The position numbers were made by a program, and so were the translations under genes. Source: Vibrio methylphosphonaticus (lineage in GTDB: Bacteria; Pseudomonadota; Gammaproteobacteria; Enterobacterales; Vibrionaceae). Taken from it: DNA of 64,000 nt. The notes under the pieces are model-generated. The model saw only the letters and a list, made by a program, of their open reading frames with translations, made no database searches and was not told where the DNA came from. The stretch spans positions 62,001 through 126,000 of the forward strand of contig NZ_JAMKMS010000007.1 of NCBI RefSeq assembly GCF_023634655.1, written 5' to 3'. This document shows positions 9,945-18,928 of the stretch, piece by piece (position 1 is the stretch's first letter; every line of letters begins with the position of its first letter).

Positions 9945-10820
9945 TTAATAGTGATTATGCTGGCTTTGTCCAGCCATCATCAGAGCCCCATCCATGGCGT
10001 CACCTTTTGGCTCTACGATCCAGCGTTGCACTGCAGGTGATAACCAATCATGGATACGTTGGGCAATGCTACCCATGAGGCAAATGTGCTGCGCCCCTTT
10101 GCGGTTCAATGCCGTTAAGTACATTTCAATATCATTTGCGGTTTGCTGAAGTAATGATTTCCCCAGTCTTTCGTTAAGTAATGCGTAGTCGAAAATCGCA
10201 GGAGAAAATTGTCCGTAATCACAAGGAAGGGCGGTCTTGGACCATTCAACAATGCGGTCTACATCATGCTCAAAGTGCGTCATGACTAATTCAGCTAGGG
10301 GAGAAGGAGGGCGAATACCATCTTGAATAAGTAGCACCTCTTGAATAAGGCGTAACCCCATTACGGCACCGCCGCCTTGATCTGAAATTGGAAACTCACG
10401 TCCGCCAACGACATACTGTTGACCTTGTTTGAGTAACAGCCCACAAGATCCCGTGCCAGCAATCATGATGGCGCCGTCTTGACCTTGATGCGCGCCTAAG
10501 CATGCTCCGTACGCATCGGTGTTGAGTGTAATACTGGCAAAAGGATGGGAGATGGCAGTGAAATTTTGGTACGAGGCTTTATGTTCTGCACCGGCAAGTG
10601 CCAAACCAACATCGAGATTTATCAGGCTATCTCGATCTAATCCACTTTGTGCTAATGCGATAGTGAGCGCTTTGATGATTGCTGACATTGCAACATCGGC
10701 CCCAAGCATAATGTTGGCGCTACCACTTTTACCTTCTCCAATCAGCTCACCACGTTCGTTGACGATTCGGGCTCGACAAGAGGTGCCTCCACCATCGATC
10801 CCCGCGATAAATTTAGGCAT
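9945..10820 (-). CDS. gspK: Glucosamine kinase (BadF/BcrA ATPase family)
   Basis: ATP-dependent kinase of the ASKHA fold that makes glucosamine-6-phosphate from glucosamine; the V. cholerae protein in the same operon position has been characterised as a glucosamine-specific kinase. The 291-aa protein shows the phosphate-1 loop GIDGGGTSCRA at the N terminus, the second phosphate loop IMIAGTGSCG and the GGREFPISDQGGG segment. Its start overlaps the end of the upstream GH9 gene by 8 bp, suggesting coupled translation. The GH9 enzyme would supply free glucosamine from partly deacetylated chitin. Confidence 0.9.
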   Translation of the reverse strand: MPKFIAGIDGGGTSCRARIVNERGELIGEGKSGSANIMLGADVAMSAIIKALTIALAQSGLDRDSLINLDVGLALAGAEHKASYQNFTAISHPFASITLNTDAYGACLGAHQGQDGAIMIAGTGSCGLLLKQGQQYVVGGREFPISDQGGGAVMGLRLIQEVLLIQDGIRPPSPLAELVMTHFEHDVDRIVEWSKTALPCDYGQFSPAIFDYALLNERLGKSLLQQTANDIEMYLTALNRKGAQHICLMGSIAQRIHDWLSPAVQRWIVEPKGDAMDGALMMAGQSQHNHY

Positions 10821-12540
10821 GGGACGTCTCCTTTTGTTGGTAGTGCTTATGAGTCAATGCGGTAGCAAGCAGCAACCAAGCGGCGTGAGGGATCCACTGT
10901 TCGCCCCAGCGCCAGTTTTGTAACATGTCATCTTTTTGATGCAGTGGATTAAAGGCAATGTCGCATTCATTATCGAACCCAGCGGTGATGCCATTACACA
11001 CCCCACCATGAGCATTAAAAAAGCCAAGGTCTGTTAAATAATCGGGGTTGTTGTGACCATGCCCATCGAGCATGCACATATCGTATGGGTTAAAGCCCAA
11101 GATCCAATCCATCGCCCTAGCGGCATAATCTTCGAGTTCGGCTTTCAATACCGGGTTATCAAGATGAGGCTGCACAGTGAGAGCCATCGTGGCTAACGAG
11201 GCTAATCGAGCATTTTCACCTTGCCACCAATAACCGGATTCATTGTTGTGAGGCACAAAAAATGCACTGCGTTTCGCTTCGTCAATGGGTTTGACATACT
11301 GGCGAGGATAGCCAAATGGGTTAAAGACTTCCTGCGTCACATTAAGCTCGAACTGGCAGGCTTTGTGTATGAGTGCAATAAATCGTTGTGTGCGAGAAGA
11401 GTCATCTTCAATTAAGACGTATTCATTGAGCGCGATAACGGGTAGCCCAGCCTCTGCTGCGTGATAATAAGGGCGAGATCCATCGTCATTACTCGACCAA
11501 TAGAAAGCAAACTGTTCATCGTGTGTCGCTCGTTGTGCTAACGCATCCGCCCAGTATCTTGCTTCTACTAAGTAGTGACTTTGCTGGGTAGAACGATAAA
11601 GCTCGACACTGGCGAGCAGTGCGCAGTACTCATCGATGATATTTTCAGTGCCGTCATTGAGGTACTCAGTATTGTGCTGTTTTAGGTGCGCGTAGCCTGA
11701 TTCAGCGGCGGCTAAAAACTGTTGTTCTTTATCCGCCGTTAAGTGAGCTAACCGACTCGTTTTCGCTAATGCCGCAATGGCCATCCCTCCACCTTGACGA
11801 AACCCCGCCTGATAGTCAGAGGTCTTGTGACCTAATTGGGTTTCATAGGCGCAGATTTCACGCTGCTCGGTATCTTTGCTCCATTTATCAAAGATGGTCA
11901 TGTAGAAATAGCCATCAGGATGCTGCATGCGAAGTAAAAATTCAGCGCCGTAAAGTGCTTCTTCGTGGAGCCTAGTTTGTAAAAAAGAGCGCTCTAGAGA
12001 GTCATGCAGCGCATCATCTGCTTTTAAGAGGTTCCAGACCACCATCGGGGTTTGCTGAGGGTTGAGATAATTGGCATAGGATAAATGACTTAAGTACTTA
12101 CTTACGTCACCAGAGGCGTCATACCAACCGCCATGAACATCAACGCGTTCGTTACTGCCAATCACTTTTGCTACTTGGTCAGCATTATCAAAAATACTGT
12201 CGCTGCAACGTTGAGATTTGAAGTAATGGATCATATCGGAAAAGGCGCGATCCAATAGGCGATGATTTGCAATTTGAAAGCGATGGGAACAAACCGATTG
12301 GTAGCTTAGATAATACTCGCCAGGCTGTGTCCACTCACTGAAGTCAACGTCAAAAAAGTAACCTTGATGCCACTGGTCAACTTGTGCACCATCCGAGAGA
12401 GGTAACTCTAAAACGATGGCATGAGTAGTGGCATCAACCAAAAATACGTTGTTGATTTCGGTCAGTGCGGTTGGTGACATGACAACCGCACGTTTGGAGC
12501 CTATTGCTTGATAGCCGATGTGGTTTGTTAAAAGTTGCAT
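10813..12540 (-). CDS. GH9 exo-glycosidase (glucosaminidase / beta-glucosidase)
   Basis: Glycoside hydrolase family 9, 575 aa. It has an N-terminal Ig-like domain (about residues 1-90, starting MQLLTNHIGYQ) followed by an (alpha/alpha)6 barrel. GGWYDASGD near residue 135 holds the family's catalytic-base aspartates, and NESGYWWQGENARLA is part of the active-site wall. It lacks a signal peptide, unlike extracellular GH9 cellulases, so it works on imported sugars. The V. cholerae enzyme in this position was described as an unusual beta-glucosidase; activity on GlcN-containing oligomers fits the adjacent glucosamine kinase. The exact substrate cannot be read from the sequence. Confidence 0.85.
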   Translation of the reverse strand: MQLLTNHIGYQAIGSKRAVVMSPTALTEINNVFLVDATTHAIVLELPLSDGAQVDQWHQGYFFDVDFSEWTQPGEYYLSYQSVCSHRFQIANHRLLDRAFSDMIHYFKSQRCSDSIFDNADQVAKVIGSNERVDVHGGWYDASGDVSKYLSHLSYANYLNPQQTPMVVWNLLKADDALHDSLERSFLQTRLHEEALYGAEFLLRMQHPDGYFYMTIFDKWSKDTEQREICAYETQLGHKTSDYQAGFRQGGGMAIAALAKTSRLAHLTADKEQQFLAAAESGYAHLKQHNTEYLNDGTENIIDEYCALLASVELYRSTQQSHYLVEARYWADALAQRATHDEQFAFYWSSNDDGSRPYYHAAEAGLPVIALNEYVLIEDDSSRTQRFIALIHKACQFELNVTQEVFNPFGYPRQYVKPIDEAKRSAFFVPHNNESGYWWQGENARLASLATMALTVQPHLDNPVLKAELEDYAARAMDWILGFNPYDMCMLDGHGHNNPDYLTDLGFFNAHGGVCNGITAGFDNECDIAFNPLHQKDDMLQNWRWGEQWIPHAAWLLLATALTHKHYQQKETSHA

Positions 12541-12607
12541 GAATTATCCCAGCAAGTGGTGTCAGTCAGCTCCCTCTTTGAGGGAGCGTTTTATTCGTTT
12601 TCGTTCA

Positions 12608-13606
12608 TTAGTTCTCGTAAAGGTAACAACGGACGAAGTGGTTCTCTGCTAATTTAGTGACGCTCGGCAGAGCTTCGTTACATCGGCTGGTGGCATGGGT
12701 ACAGCGACCTGAAAATGGGCAACCGACCGATTGTGGTGTCCACAGTGGAATGTCGCCTTTATTACCTTTCAGCTTTTCATGAATCGACTTCGATGGATCG
12801 GGTACTGCTGATACCAGTAATTGTGTATAGGGATGCTGAGGGTTTGCGATGACTTCATCGGTATCGCCCCATTCCACCATATGCCCCACGTACATGACGG
12901 AGATGTCTTCAGCGATGTATCGCGCTGTTGCAATGTCATGGGTGATGTACAGCAATGACATTTCTTTTTCGAACTTCATCTCTTCCATTAGGTTGAGAAC
13001 ACCTGCTCGAATAGAGACATCCAGCATTGAGGTTGGCTCATCCGCGAGAACGACTTCGGCGCCAATGGCGATGTTTCTTGCCAGGTTGACACGTTGACGC
13101 TGACCCCCAGAAAGTTGATGAGGGTATTTCGCCGCGGTTTCTTTTGCTGGAATGAGGCCGACCTGTTCCAATAAGTCGTAGATGCGTTCTTCCAATTCTT
13201 TCTTATTGCGCTTGCTTACTTTGTTATGGATGAGCAAAGGGCGCGCAATGTGGTGAAAAATGGTGTGGGTTGGGTTAAGAGACCCAAACGGGTCTTGCCA
13301 TACCATTTGTACACCCTGACGGTACTGAGTCAGTTCAGCTTGCTTTTTAATCTCTTGAATATCTCGGCAGCGATATTTAATTTCACCGCCACTGGGCGCA
13401 TACATTTTCGCGATCATTTTCGCCGTGGTTGATTTACCTGAGCCGGACTCACCGACAACGGCGAGACCACGGCTCTTATACATTTTGAATGACACGTCAT
13501 TAATCGCGCGCATCATTGGTTGAGATAGCGTATTACTGTTAATTGGAAAATCTTTTACGACATTATTGCCTTCAATTAGCAGTTCACCATAGTTGCTCAT
13601 ATTCAT
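12608..13606 (-). CDS. Chitooligosaccharide ABC transporter ATPase (OppF type)
   Basis: One of two paired ATPases of an Opp/Dpp-class importer. The 332-aa protein has Walker A GESGSGKST, signature LSGGQRQRVNLA, Walker B VVLADEPTSMLD and the switch histidine in LLYITHD. The C-terminal ~45 residues contain three cysteines (CPFSGRCTHATSRC) typical of the oligopeptide-transporter C-terminal domain. Operon position shows that it serves chitin-oligosaccharide rather than peptide uptake. Confidence 0.88.
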   Translation of the reverse strand: MNMSNYGELLIEGNNVVKDFPINSNTLSQPMMRAINDVSFKMYKSRGLAVVGESGSGKSTTAKMIAKMYAPSGGEIKYRCRDIQEIKKQAELTQYRQGVQMVWQDPFGSLNPTHTIFHHIARPLLIHNKVSKRNKKELEERIYDLLEQVGLIPAKETAAKYPHQLSGGQRQRVNLARNIAIGAEVVLADEPTSMLDVSIRAGVLNLMEEMKFEKEMSLLYITHDIATARYIAEDISVMYVGHMVEWGDTDEVIANPQHPYTQLLVSAVPDPSKSIHEKLKGNKGDIPLWTPQSVGCPFSGRCTHATSRCNEALPSVTKLAENHFVRCYLYEN

Positions 13607-13647
13607 CTCCAGAATTTATTGTGACGTCCTGTTTTACTGGTGGTTGT

Positions 13648-14637
13648 CTATGACAACACCTCGGCTACCGCTATCTGCTCATTGTATAAATGGCAATTTG
13701 AAAAGCGGTTGGACTCGATTTTGCGCAATTGAGTCGGCACTTTAGTACAGGCTTCATGGACACGGTCACAACGAGCCTGAAAGCGGCATCCTTGTGGGAT
13801 TTCCAGTAGGTTTAGCGGGTTACCCGGAATGCCCGTTAACTTCGTTTTTGGCCCAGTTAATGGTGGAAATGAACTTCCCAGCCCTTTGGTGTATGGGTGG
13901 TAAGGTGATTCAAGAATGGCTTTAGAAGGTGCTACCTCGATCAACTCACCGGAGTACATGATCCCGATGCGATCTGAGAATTCGACCATTAAGGAAATAT
14001 CATGAGTAATGAACAAAATAGAGAAGCCAAACTCTTCTTTTAATGCGTAGATCTTTTGTAATATCTCGCGCTGAACAACCACGTCTAGTGCGGTAGTTGG
14101 CTCATCCATAATGATCATCTTTGGATTGAGTGCGAGTGCGATAGCGATCACTAGACGCTGACGCATTCCGCCAGAAAATTGGTGTGGATAGTCGTTGAGT
14201 CGACTTGGGTGAATGTCCACTATTTCCAATAGGCCTTCGGCTCGTTTTTTCGCTTGCTCACGCGTCATATTAGTGTGACGCATGATGACATCACAAAACT
14301 GCTCTTCAATGGTGAGCACTGGGTTTAAGGCGTTCATGGCACTTTGAAAGACCATGGACATCTCGCTCCAGCGAAATGCTTGCATGCGCTCATCGCTGTA
14401 CTTAAGAATGTCTTCACCGTTAAAGATCACTTCGCCGCCACTTATGTACGCGGGTGGCTTATGTAGACGCATCAGTGAAAAGGCGACCGTGGATTTCCCA
14501 CAGCCAGACTCACCAGCAAGGCCAAAGACTTCTCCCGGAGCGATATCAAAGCTAACGTTGTTGCAGGCTCTGACGTCGCCAGCATCGGTAATGTAATCTA
14601 CGCAAAGGTTGCGGATTGAAATTAAAGGTTCAGACAT
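13648..14637 (-). CDS. Chitooligosaccharide ABC transporter ATPase (OppD type)
   Basis: Second ATPase of the importer, 329 aa from the ATG at 14637. Walker A GESGCGKST, signature FSGGMRQRLVIA, Walker B MIIMDEPTTALD and the C-terminal oligopeptide-transporter domain (CRFQARCDRVHEAC) are present. I chose the internal ATG (MSEPLI) over the in-frame TTG at 14658: a GGAG ribosome-binding site is suitably spaced and the ATG follows the stop of the upstream permease by two bases. It pairs with the OppF-type subunit encoded next. Confidence 0.88.
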   Translation of the reverse strand: MSEPLISIRNLCVDYITDAGDVRACNNVSFDIAPGEVFGLAGESGCGKSTVAFSLMRLHKPPAYISGGEVIFNGEDILKYSDERMQAFRWSEMSMVFQSAMNALNPVLTIEEQFCDVIMRHTNMTREQAKKRAEGLLEIVDIHPSRLNDYPHQFSGGMRQRLVIAIALALNPKMIIMDEPTTALDVVVQREILQKIYALKEEFGFSILFITHDISLMVEFSDRIGIMYSGELIEVAPSKAILESPYHPYTKGLGSSFPPLTGPKTKLTGIPGNPLNLLEIPQGCRFQARCDRVHEACTKVPTQLRKIESNRFSNCHLYNEQIAVAEVLS

Positions 14638-14639
14638 AA

Positions 14640-15665
14640 TTAACGGTCTCCGCTCCAAAGTGCATTTTGTGGTGGTAGTTCAGGCTCGCGAGTGGTTTTG
14701 TCTTCTTTCACCATCTTTTTCCAGCGCTTCATCCCTTTGTGTGAGCGAAGCTGAGGGTTGGCAATTTCATCAACAGCGAAGTTGAGTAGTGCAAGACCTG
14801 TGACCAATAAGATAAGCGCAAAACAAGGGGCAAGCATTTCCCACCAAGCGCCAATCAGCATTGCCGACGACGTTTGTACGTTGTAGAGCATGATGCCCCA
14901 GCTAACGGTATTCGGATCGCCCATGCCCAAGAAGGAGATGATGGCTTCCATAGAAATGGCGTACATGACTGAACCAATGAAGCTTGCGCCAACAATTGAG
15001 ATAAGGTTTGGTAGCAACTCAACAAAGATAATGCGTAGCTTTGATTCGCCTAACACTTCTGCTGCCTTAACAAACTCTTTTTCACGCAACGACAGAGTTT
15101 GTGATCGTATGACCCTAGCGCCCCAAGCCCAGGACATAAAACCAATCACTAGGGATATGGTTAGAGGACCTGCCTCACCAATGAATGCCGCAACAACAAA
15201 CAATAAAGGGTACTGAGGGATCACCAACATAATGTTCATGGCAGCGGTTAATACATCATCGACTCGGCCGCCAAAGTAACCAGCAGAGATACCAATGACC
15301 GTCGCTAAAATGCACACAGTAAGACCGGCACCAAAACCCACCATGAGAGAGACACGGGCACCGTAGACCACTTGTGACCACACATCACGGCCCATACGGG
15401 TTGTGCCTAGCGTATGATCGGCTTTCTTTGACATCAGCAGCGCGCGGCGGTTGTCCGCAAGGTTTTCTGCCACCCAACCATCTGGGTTTGCTTGTGCCAT
15501 TTTGACGACAAACCCTGGGTACTCATGGGGGTTACCTGTGCGCTTGTCTGGTGCATGCTTTGTAATTAATGGAGCGGCGACAGCAAGAAAGATAAACAAG
15601 CCGATAATGACAAGTCCGATACGAGCGGTGGTATTTCGCCACACTAGAGAGAGAAATCCTTTCAT
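14640..15665 (-). CDS. Chitooligosaccharide ABC transporter permease (OppC type)
   Basis: Inner-membrane permease, 341 aa. It has an N-terminal membrane segment (IGLVIIGLFIFLAVAAPLI) followed by an insert and five more segments. The EAA loop near residues 195-215 (VKAAEVLGESKLRIIFVELLPN) contacts the ATPase. It partners the OppB-type permease three bases upstream; together they form the channel for imported (GlcNAc)n. The C-terminal tail after the last helix is unusually long and basic (LRSHKGMKRWKKMVKED). Confidence 0.88.
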   Translation of the reverse strand: MKGFLSLVWRNTTARIGLVIIGLFIFLAVAAPLITKHAPDKRTGNPHEYPGFVVKMAQANPDGWVAENLADNRRALLMSKKADHTLGTTRMGRDVWSQVVYGARVSLMVGFGAGLTVCILATVIGISAGYFGGRVDDVLTAAMNIMLVIPQYPLLFVVAAFIGEAGPLTISLVIGFMSWAWGARVIRSQTLSLREKEFVKAAEVLGESKLRIIFVELLPNLISIVGASFIGSVMYAISMEAIISFLGMGDPNTVSWGIMLYNVQTSSAMLIGAWWEMLAPCFALILLVTGLALLNFAVDEIANPQLRSHKGMKRWKKMVKEDKTTREPELPPQNALWSGDR

Positions 15666-15667
15666 GA

Positions 15668-16654
15668 TTATTTGCCTCCTTTACGTAGGCGAGGGTCAAG
15701 CACGACATACAACATGTCGGCGACAAGGTTAAAAAACAGCATAAAGAGGGTCATGATAAGTAGTTGACCTTGAAGAACTTGGTAATCACGTGCATGAATA
15801 GCGTTAAGCATGACGCTGCCTAAACCGGGATAGTTGAAAATAATTTCAATGATCAGTTGTCCACCAAGCGCCATACCTAAAGACATAGAGAGTGCCGTAA
15901 CACTTGGTAGCATGGCGTTACGAGCGGCGTAATTGAATACCACACGGTTTTCACTCAGACCTTTGCCCTTTGCCATGGTGATGTAGTCTTCATTGAGGAG
16001 GTTAATCATGTTGTTACGCATATTGACGAGGAAGCCGCCAATTTGAATGATCGTCGCACAAATAAGTGGTAACACCGCGTGATACAGCACGTCTTTGAGG
16101 AATGTCCAGCTCGTCCAGTCTGGTGTTGTTCCTGCGGTATACGCATAACCGGTTGGGAACCACTTAAGGCCGATAGCGAAAATGAACAGTGCTAGCATTG
16201 CAATAACGACTTGAGGAATAGCCTGAACAATCAGCATTCCTGGGGTGATAAACGTATCGAAGCGACTGCCGCGTTTCCACGCTGCGAAGATGCCAAGCAC
16301 TGAGCCGATAGAGAAAGAAAGCACGACTGCGCAGCCTGCTAGAAATAGAGACCAACCAAATGCGCTGCCAAGCAAGCTATTTACTGATAATGGGAAAAAC
16401 TGTACGGAGGTGCCCAGTTCCCAACTCAGAATATTCTTCATGTAGGCGATGTATTGAACAAAATAGTTACCATCAACGAAGCCAAGCAATTCTTTCATTG
16501 CGGCGATACGTTCTGGTGTAATTTGTACCGTAGTATGCGCAAACATCATGGTGACCGGGTCGCCTGGCATTGCGCGTGGAATAATAAAGTTGATAGTGGC
16601 GGCGACTAAAAGCGCCATACAATAAAAGGACAATCGTCTTAAAAAATAACCCAT
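15668..16654 (-). CDS. Chitooligosaccharide ABC transporter permease (OppB type)
   Basis: Inner-membrane permease, 328 aa, with six predicted membrane segments beginning with an N-terminal helix (YCMALLVAATINFIIPRAM). The family's IIPRAMPGDP motif follows that helix, and the EAA-type loop is near residues 225-245 (MAKGKGLSENRVVFNYAARN). It is the first gene after the binding protein, separated from it by a hairpin-containing gap of about 160 bp, so it is probably expressed at a lower level than the binding protein. Confidence 0.88.
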   Translation of the reverse strand: MGYFLRRLSFYCMALLVAATINFIIPRAMPGDPVTMMFAHTTVQITPERIAAMKELLGFVDGNYFVQYIAYMKNILSWELGTSVQFFPLSVNSLLGSAFGWSLFLAGCAVVLSFSIGSVLGIFAAWKRGSRFDTFITPGMLIVQAIPQVVIAMLALFIFAIGLKWFPTGYAYTAGTTPDWTSWTFLKDVLYHAVLPLICATIIQIGGFLVNMRNNMINLLNEDYITMAKGKGLSENRVVFNYAARNAMLPSVTALSMSLGMALGGQLIIEIIFNYPGLGSVMLNAIHARDYQVLQGQLLIMTLFMLFFNLVADMLYVVLDPRLRKGGK

Positions 16655-16770
16655 AACTTACACCTTGTTAACCCAACGATAGTGTCGCTGGTACTGCCGT
16701 CCATAACGTAGAGACGAGCTATCCCCTGACGACAAGCGCCACTCATTCAATTGAATACAGGAAGGGGATG

Positions 16771-16794
16771 AAAGCGGTACGGATGCACCGCTTT
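16771..16794 (-). promoter_or_regulatory. Hairpin between binding-protein and permease genes
   Basis: AAAGCGGT and ACCGCTTT form a perfect 8-bp stem with an 8-nt loop just after the binding-protein stop codon. On the minus strand it is followed by CATCCCC rather than a T tract, so it is more likely an mRNA-stabilising or partial-termination element than a full terminator. Confidence 0.5.
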
Positions 16795-16813
16795 TATTTA
16801 CATATTTACTTGT

Positions 16814-18496
16814 TTATTTCACTGGTTTTAGGTCCAGTACGTGCAACAGACGCTCAGGAATACCAGCCCAAATATTGGGACGGCCTTGAGGATTTTGCTC
16901 GTTCCACCAACCCGTATAGCGAGTGGTGTTGTACTGGAACATATAAGCACCAGACATAACAGGAACCGTTACTTGGTCTTGCGCGATGATTTTTTGGATG
17001 CCGTGTGCGATTTCCATTTGTTCATCTTTGTCTGCGGTTTTGTAGAAGCTGCTTAATAGTGAATCTAACTCAGAGTTTTGGTAGAAGTGCATCGCGAAGC
17101 GAGGCATACCATCACCATTTTGTAGTGTTGAGTTATACGCGCTGTTCCAATACGTGTATGGGTCAGCACCGTGGAAGTAGTTGGTATAAGCAACGTCGTA
17201 AGAGCCTTCAAGCATAGATTGGTTGTACACAGAGAAGTCAGGTGTACGTGCTTTCGCTTTAATGCCGACTTCGGCAAGCTGCTCAACAGCAAGTTGTACG
17301 GTGTTGTTGAAATCGGTCCAGCCATTTGGTGATTGAACTAATAGCTCAAAAGATTTGCCAGATGGAGTATCGACAAAACCATCATTGTTTATGTCTTTAA
17401 AACCAGCTTTTGAAAGTAGCGCTTTTGCGCCTTCTACGTCATAAGAGTTGTAACCCTTAAATTTGTTGTGCGTTGATTCGTCAGACCATGCTGTAAAGGC
17501 ATAACCCAAGCCAGATGCGAAGTCATTGACGGTACCGCCGCCATAGAAAGCGATATCAATGATGGTTTGACGGTCAAGTGCCATGGAGAATGCACGACGG
17601 AAATCGACGTTGTTAAGCGCTTCATTTTTAACTTGATCTGGGTTCTTGAAGTTAAGCATGAAGGCTTGTGTGCCCGCTGGCGGGTACCAGTAGTGATGAT
17701 TTGGACTTGCTGCTGCGTAAGTGCGGTCAATATCTGGGATGAACGATGACGTCCAATCCATTTCAGAATTAACCACTTTGCCTAGGAACTGATCGTTGTT
17801 GGCAATTTGAGGAACACGTAGACAATCCACTTCTAGGTTGTCTGCATCCCAGTAGTTTTCGTTACGACATTGAACGTAAAGCTGTCCTGTAAAGGTATCG
17901 ATTTCAGTAAATGGACCAGAACCTACAGGATTTTCATTGGTAAACGTAGCTGGATCTTTAATATCTTTCCAAACATGCTCAGGGACGACAGGCACTTTAA
18001 CGATTTCGTAAGGCACGTTTGAGTTTGCTTCGGTGAGGTAGAACTTCACTTGGTGGTCATTAACTTTTTCAACTTTCTCAACCCAAGAGTTAATACCACT
18101 TTGGTCAAGCTCAGGTTTTGATTTAACTAGATTGAATGAGAACAGGACATCGTTAGCATCAAAAGTTTCACCATCAGACCATTTCACGTCTTTACGAATG
18201 TCAAAGGTGACCGTCATTAGGTCATCAGACATTTCGAAGCCTTCAGCGAGACGGAATACCGGTTTGTTTCCGTGCATTTCGTTGAAAACAACCAACGGCT
18301 CATAAATAAAGTCAGTCGTTGTATGTAGGTTGGTCGCACCCAAGTATGGGTTAAAGTTACGAACAAAAGTATTGAACTCTTTCGGGTGAACCGTGAGTTC
18401 GTTACGTTCTGCTGCAGTTGCAACAGAGCTAAACCCTGATACTGCAGTGGCGATAATTGCTGTCGCGAGTGCTGTTTTTTTAATATGCGCAAGCAT
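16814..18496 (-). CDS. cbp: Periplasmic chitooligosaccharide-binding protein
   Basis: Family-5 solute-binding protein (Opp/Dpp fold), 560 aa, with a Sec signal peptide (cleavage near ATAA at residue 29). It captures (GlcNAc)n in the periplasm for the transporter encoded downstream. In V. cholerae the homologous protein also holds the sensor kinase ChiS inactive until oligosaccharide binds, so it acts in signalling as well as transport. It is the first gene of the ten-gene operon, behind a long regulatory region. ChiS itself is not encoded next to it here, unlike in V. cholerae. Confidence 0.9.
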   Translation of the reverse strand: MLAHIKKTALATAIIATAVSGFSSVATAAERNELTVHPKEFNTFVRNFNPYLGATNLHTTTDFIYEPLVVFNEMHGNKPVFRLAEGFEMSDDLMTVTFDIRKDVKWSDGETFDANDVLFSFNLVKSKPELDQSGINSWVEKVEKVNDHQVKFYLTEANSNVPYEIVKVPVVPEHVWKDIKDPATFTNENPVGSGPFTEIDTFTGQLYVQCRNENYWDADNLEVDCLRVPQIANNDQFLGKVVNSEMDWTSSFIPDIDRTYAAASPNHHYWYPPAGTQAFMLNFKNPDQVKNEALNNVDFRRAFSMALDRQTIIDIAFYGGGTVNDFASGLGYAFTAWSDESTHNKFKGYNSYDVEGAKALLSKAGFKDINNDGFVDTPSGKSFELLVQSPNGWTDFNNTVQLAVEQLAEVGIKAKARTPDFSVYNQSMLEGSYDVAYTNYFHGADPYTYWNSAYNSTLQNGDGMPRFAMHFYQNSELDSLLSSFYKTADKDEQMEIAHGIQKIIAQDQVTVPVMSGAYMFQYNTTRYTGWWNEQNPQGRPNIWAGIPERLLHVLDLKPVK

Positions 18497-18660
18497 AGCT
18501 ATTCCTTACTATTTGCTTTTGTTTCACTGGGTAAATATTGGAGACTTACCCTCACGTTTGCTAAAGCCTACCTCTTATCTGTTTCCTAAAGAGTGGCCTG
18601 TAAGCCTTAGGCGTTATTAAGAAAACACCGTAAAGAAGAATTTATCAATTAGGTTCTCCG

Positions 18661-18705
18661 TCAAAAACGTCAATTAGTCATGGTTGGTTGTTAAAAACGT
18701 CAAAT
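18661..18705 (-). promoter_or_regulatory. Paired direct repeat upstream of the chitin operon
   Basis: An 11-bp AAAAACGTCAA occurs at 18663-18673 and 18693-18703, exactly 30 bp apart (about three helical turns), 165-210 bp upstream of the binding-protein start. Two same-face copies look like a cooperative operator. ChiS is known to bind the chb promoter directly in V. cholerae and is one candidate; its site sequence could not be compared here. Confidence 0.5.
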
Positions 18706-18741
18706 CAGCACTGTTTTGAGTGTTTTTTGAACGAATATTTA

Positions 18742-18759
18742 AAGTGATGAATGTCACGA
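18742..18759 (-). promoter_or_regulatory. CRP box (chitin operon promoter)
   Basis: GTGA-N6-TCAC is perfect in AAGTGATGAATGTCACGA. It lies about 255 bp upstream of the binding-protein start codon. Catabolite control of chitin use by cAMP-CRP is established in Vibrio. Confidence 0.65.
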
Positions 18760-18783
18760 ACCACGAGGTGGTAAATATAAAAT

Positions 18784-18795
18784 GTTAGTACTTAC
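18784..18795. promoter_or_regulatory. SlmA-like binding site
   Basis: GTTAGTACTTAC matches the SlmA consensus GTGAGTACTCAC at 10 of 12 positions, including the whole AGTACT core. SlmA, the nucleoid-occlusion protein, is a reported direct activator of the chitobiose operon in V. cholerae. The site lies between two CRP-like boxes. Confidence 0.55.
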
Positions 18796-18844
18796 TATCT
18801 TTACTTTCCTTGGTGTTAATTTGATATAAGAACTAATTTTAAAT

Positions 18845-18862
18845 AGGTGATACTTATCACAC
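18845..18862. promoter_or_regulatory. Second CRP box
   Basis: AGGTGATACTTATCACAC contains a perfect GTGA-N6-TCAC. It is about 103 bp further from the chitin operon than the first box and could serve either that operon or the divergent protease gene. Confidence 0.6.
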
Positions 18863-18910
18863 CATAAAATGGCACGTTAATTTTATTTAAAAATTAGTAA
18901 TGGCAATTTG

Positions 18911-18928
18911 TTGTGATTACCATCGCAA
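18911..18928. promoter_or_regulatory. Possible third CRP box
   Basis: TGTGA-TTACCA-TCGCA (18912-18927) differs at one base from the TGTGA-N6-TCACA consensus. It is about 370 bp from the divergent protease start. Confidence 0.4.
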
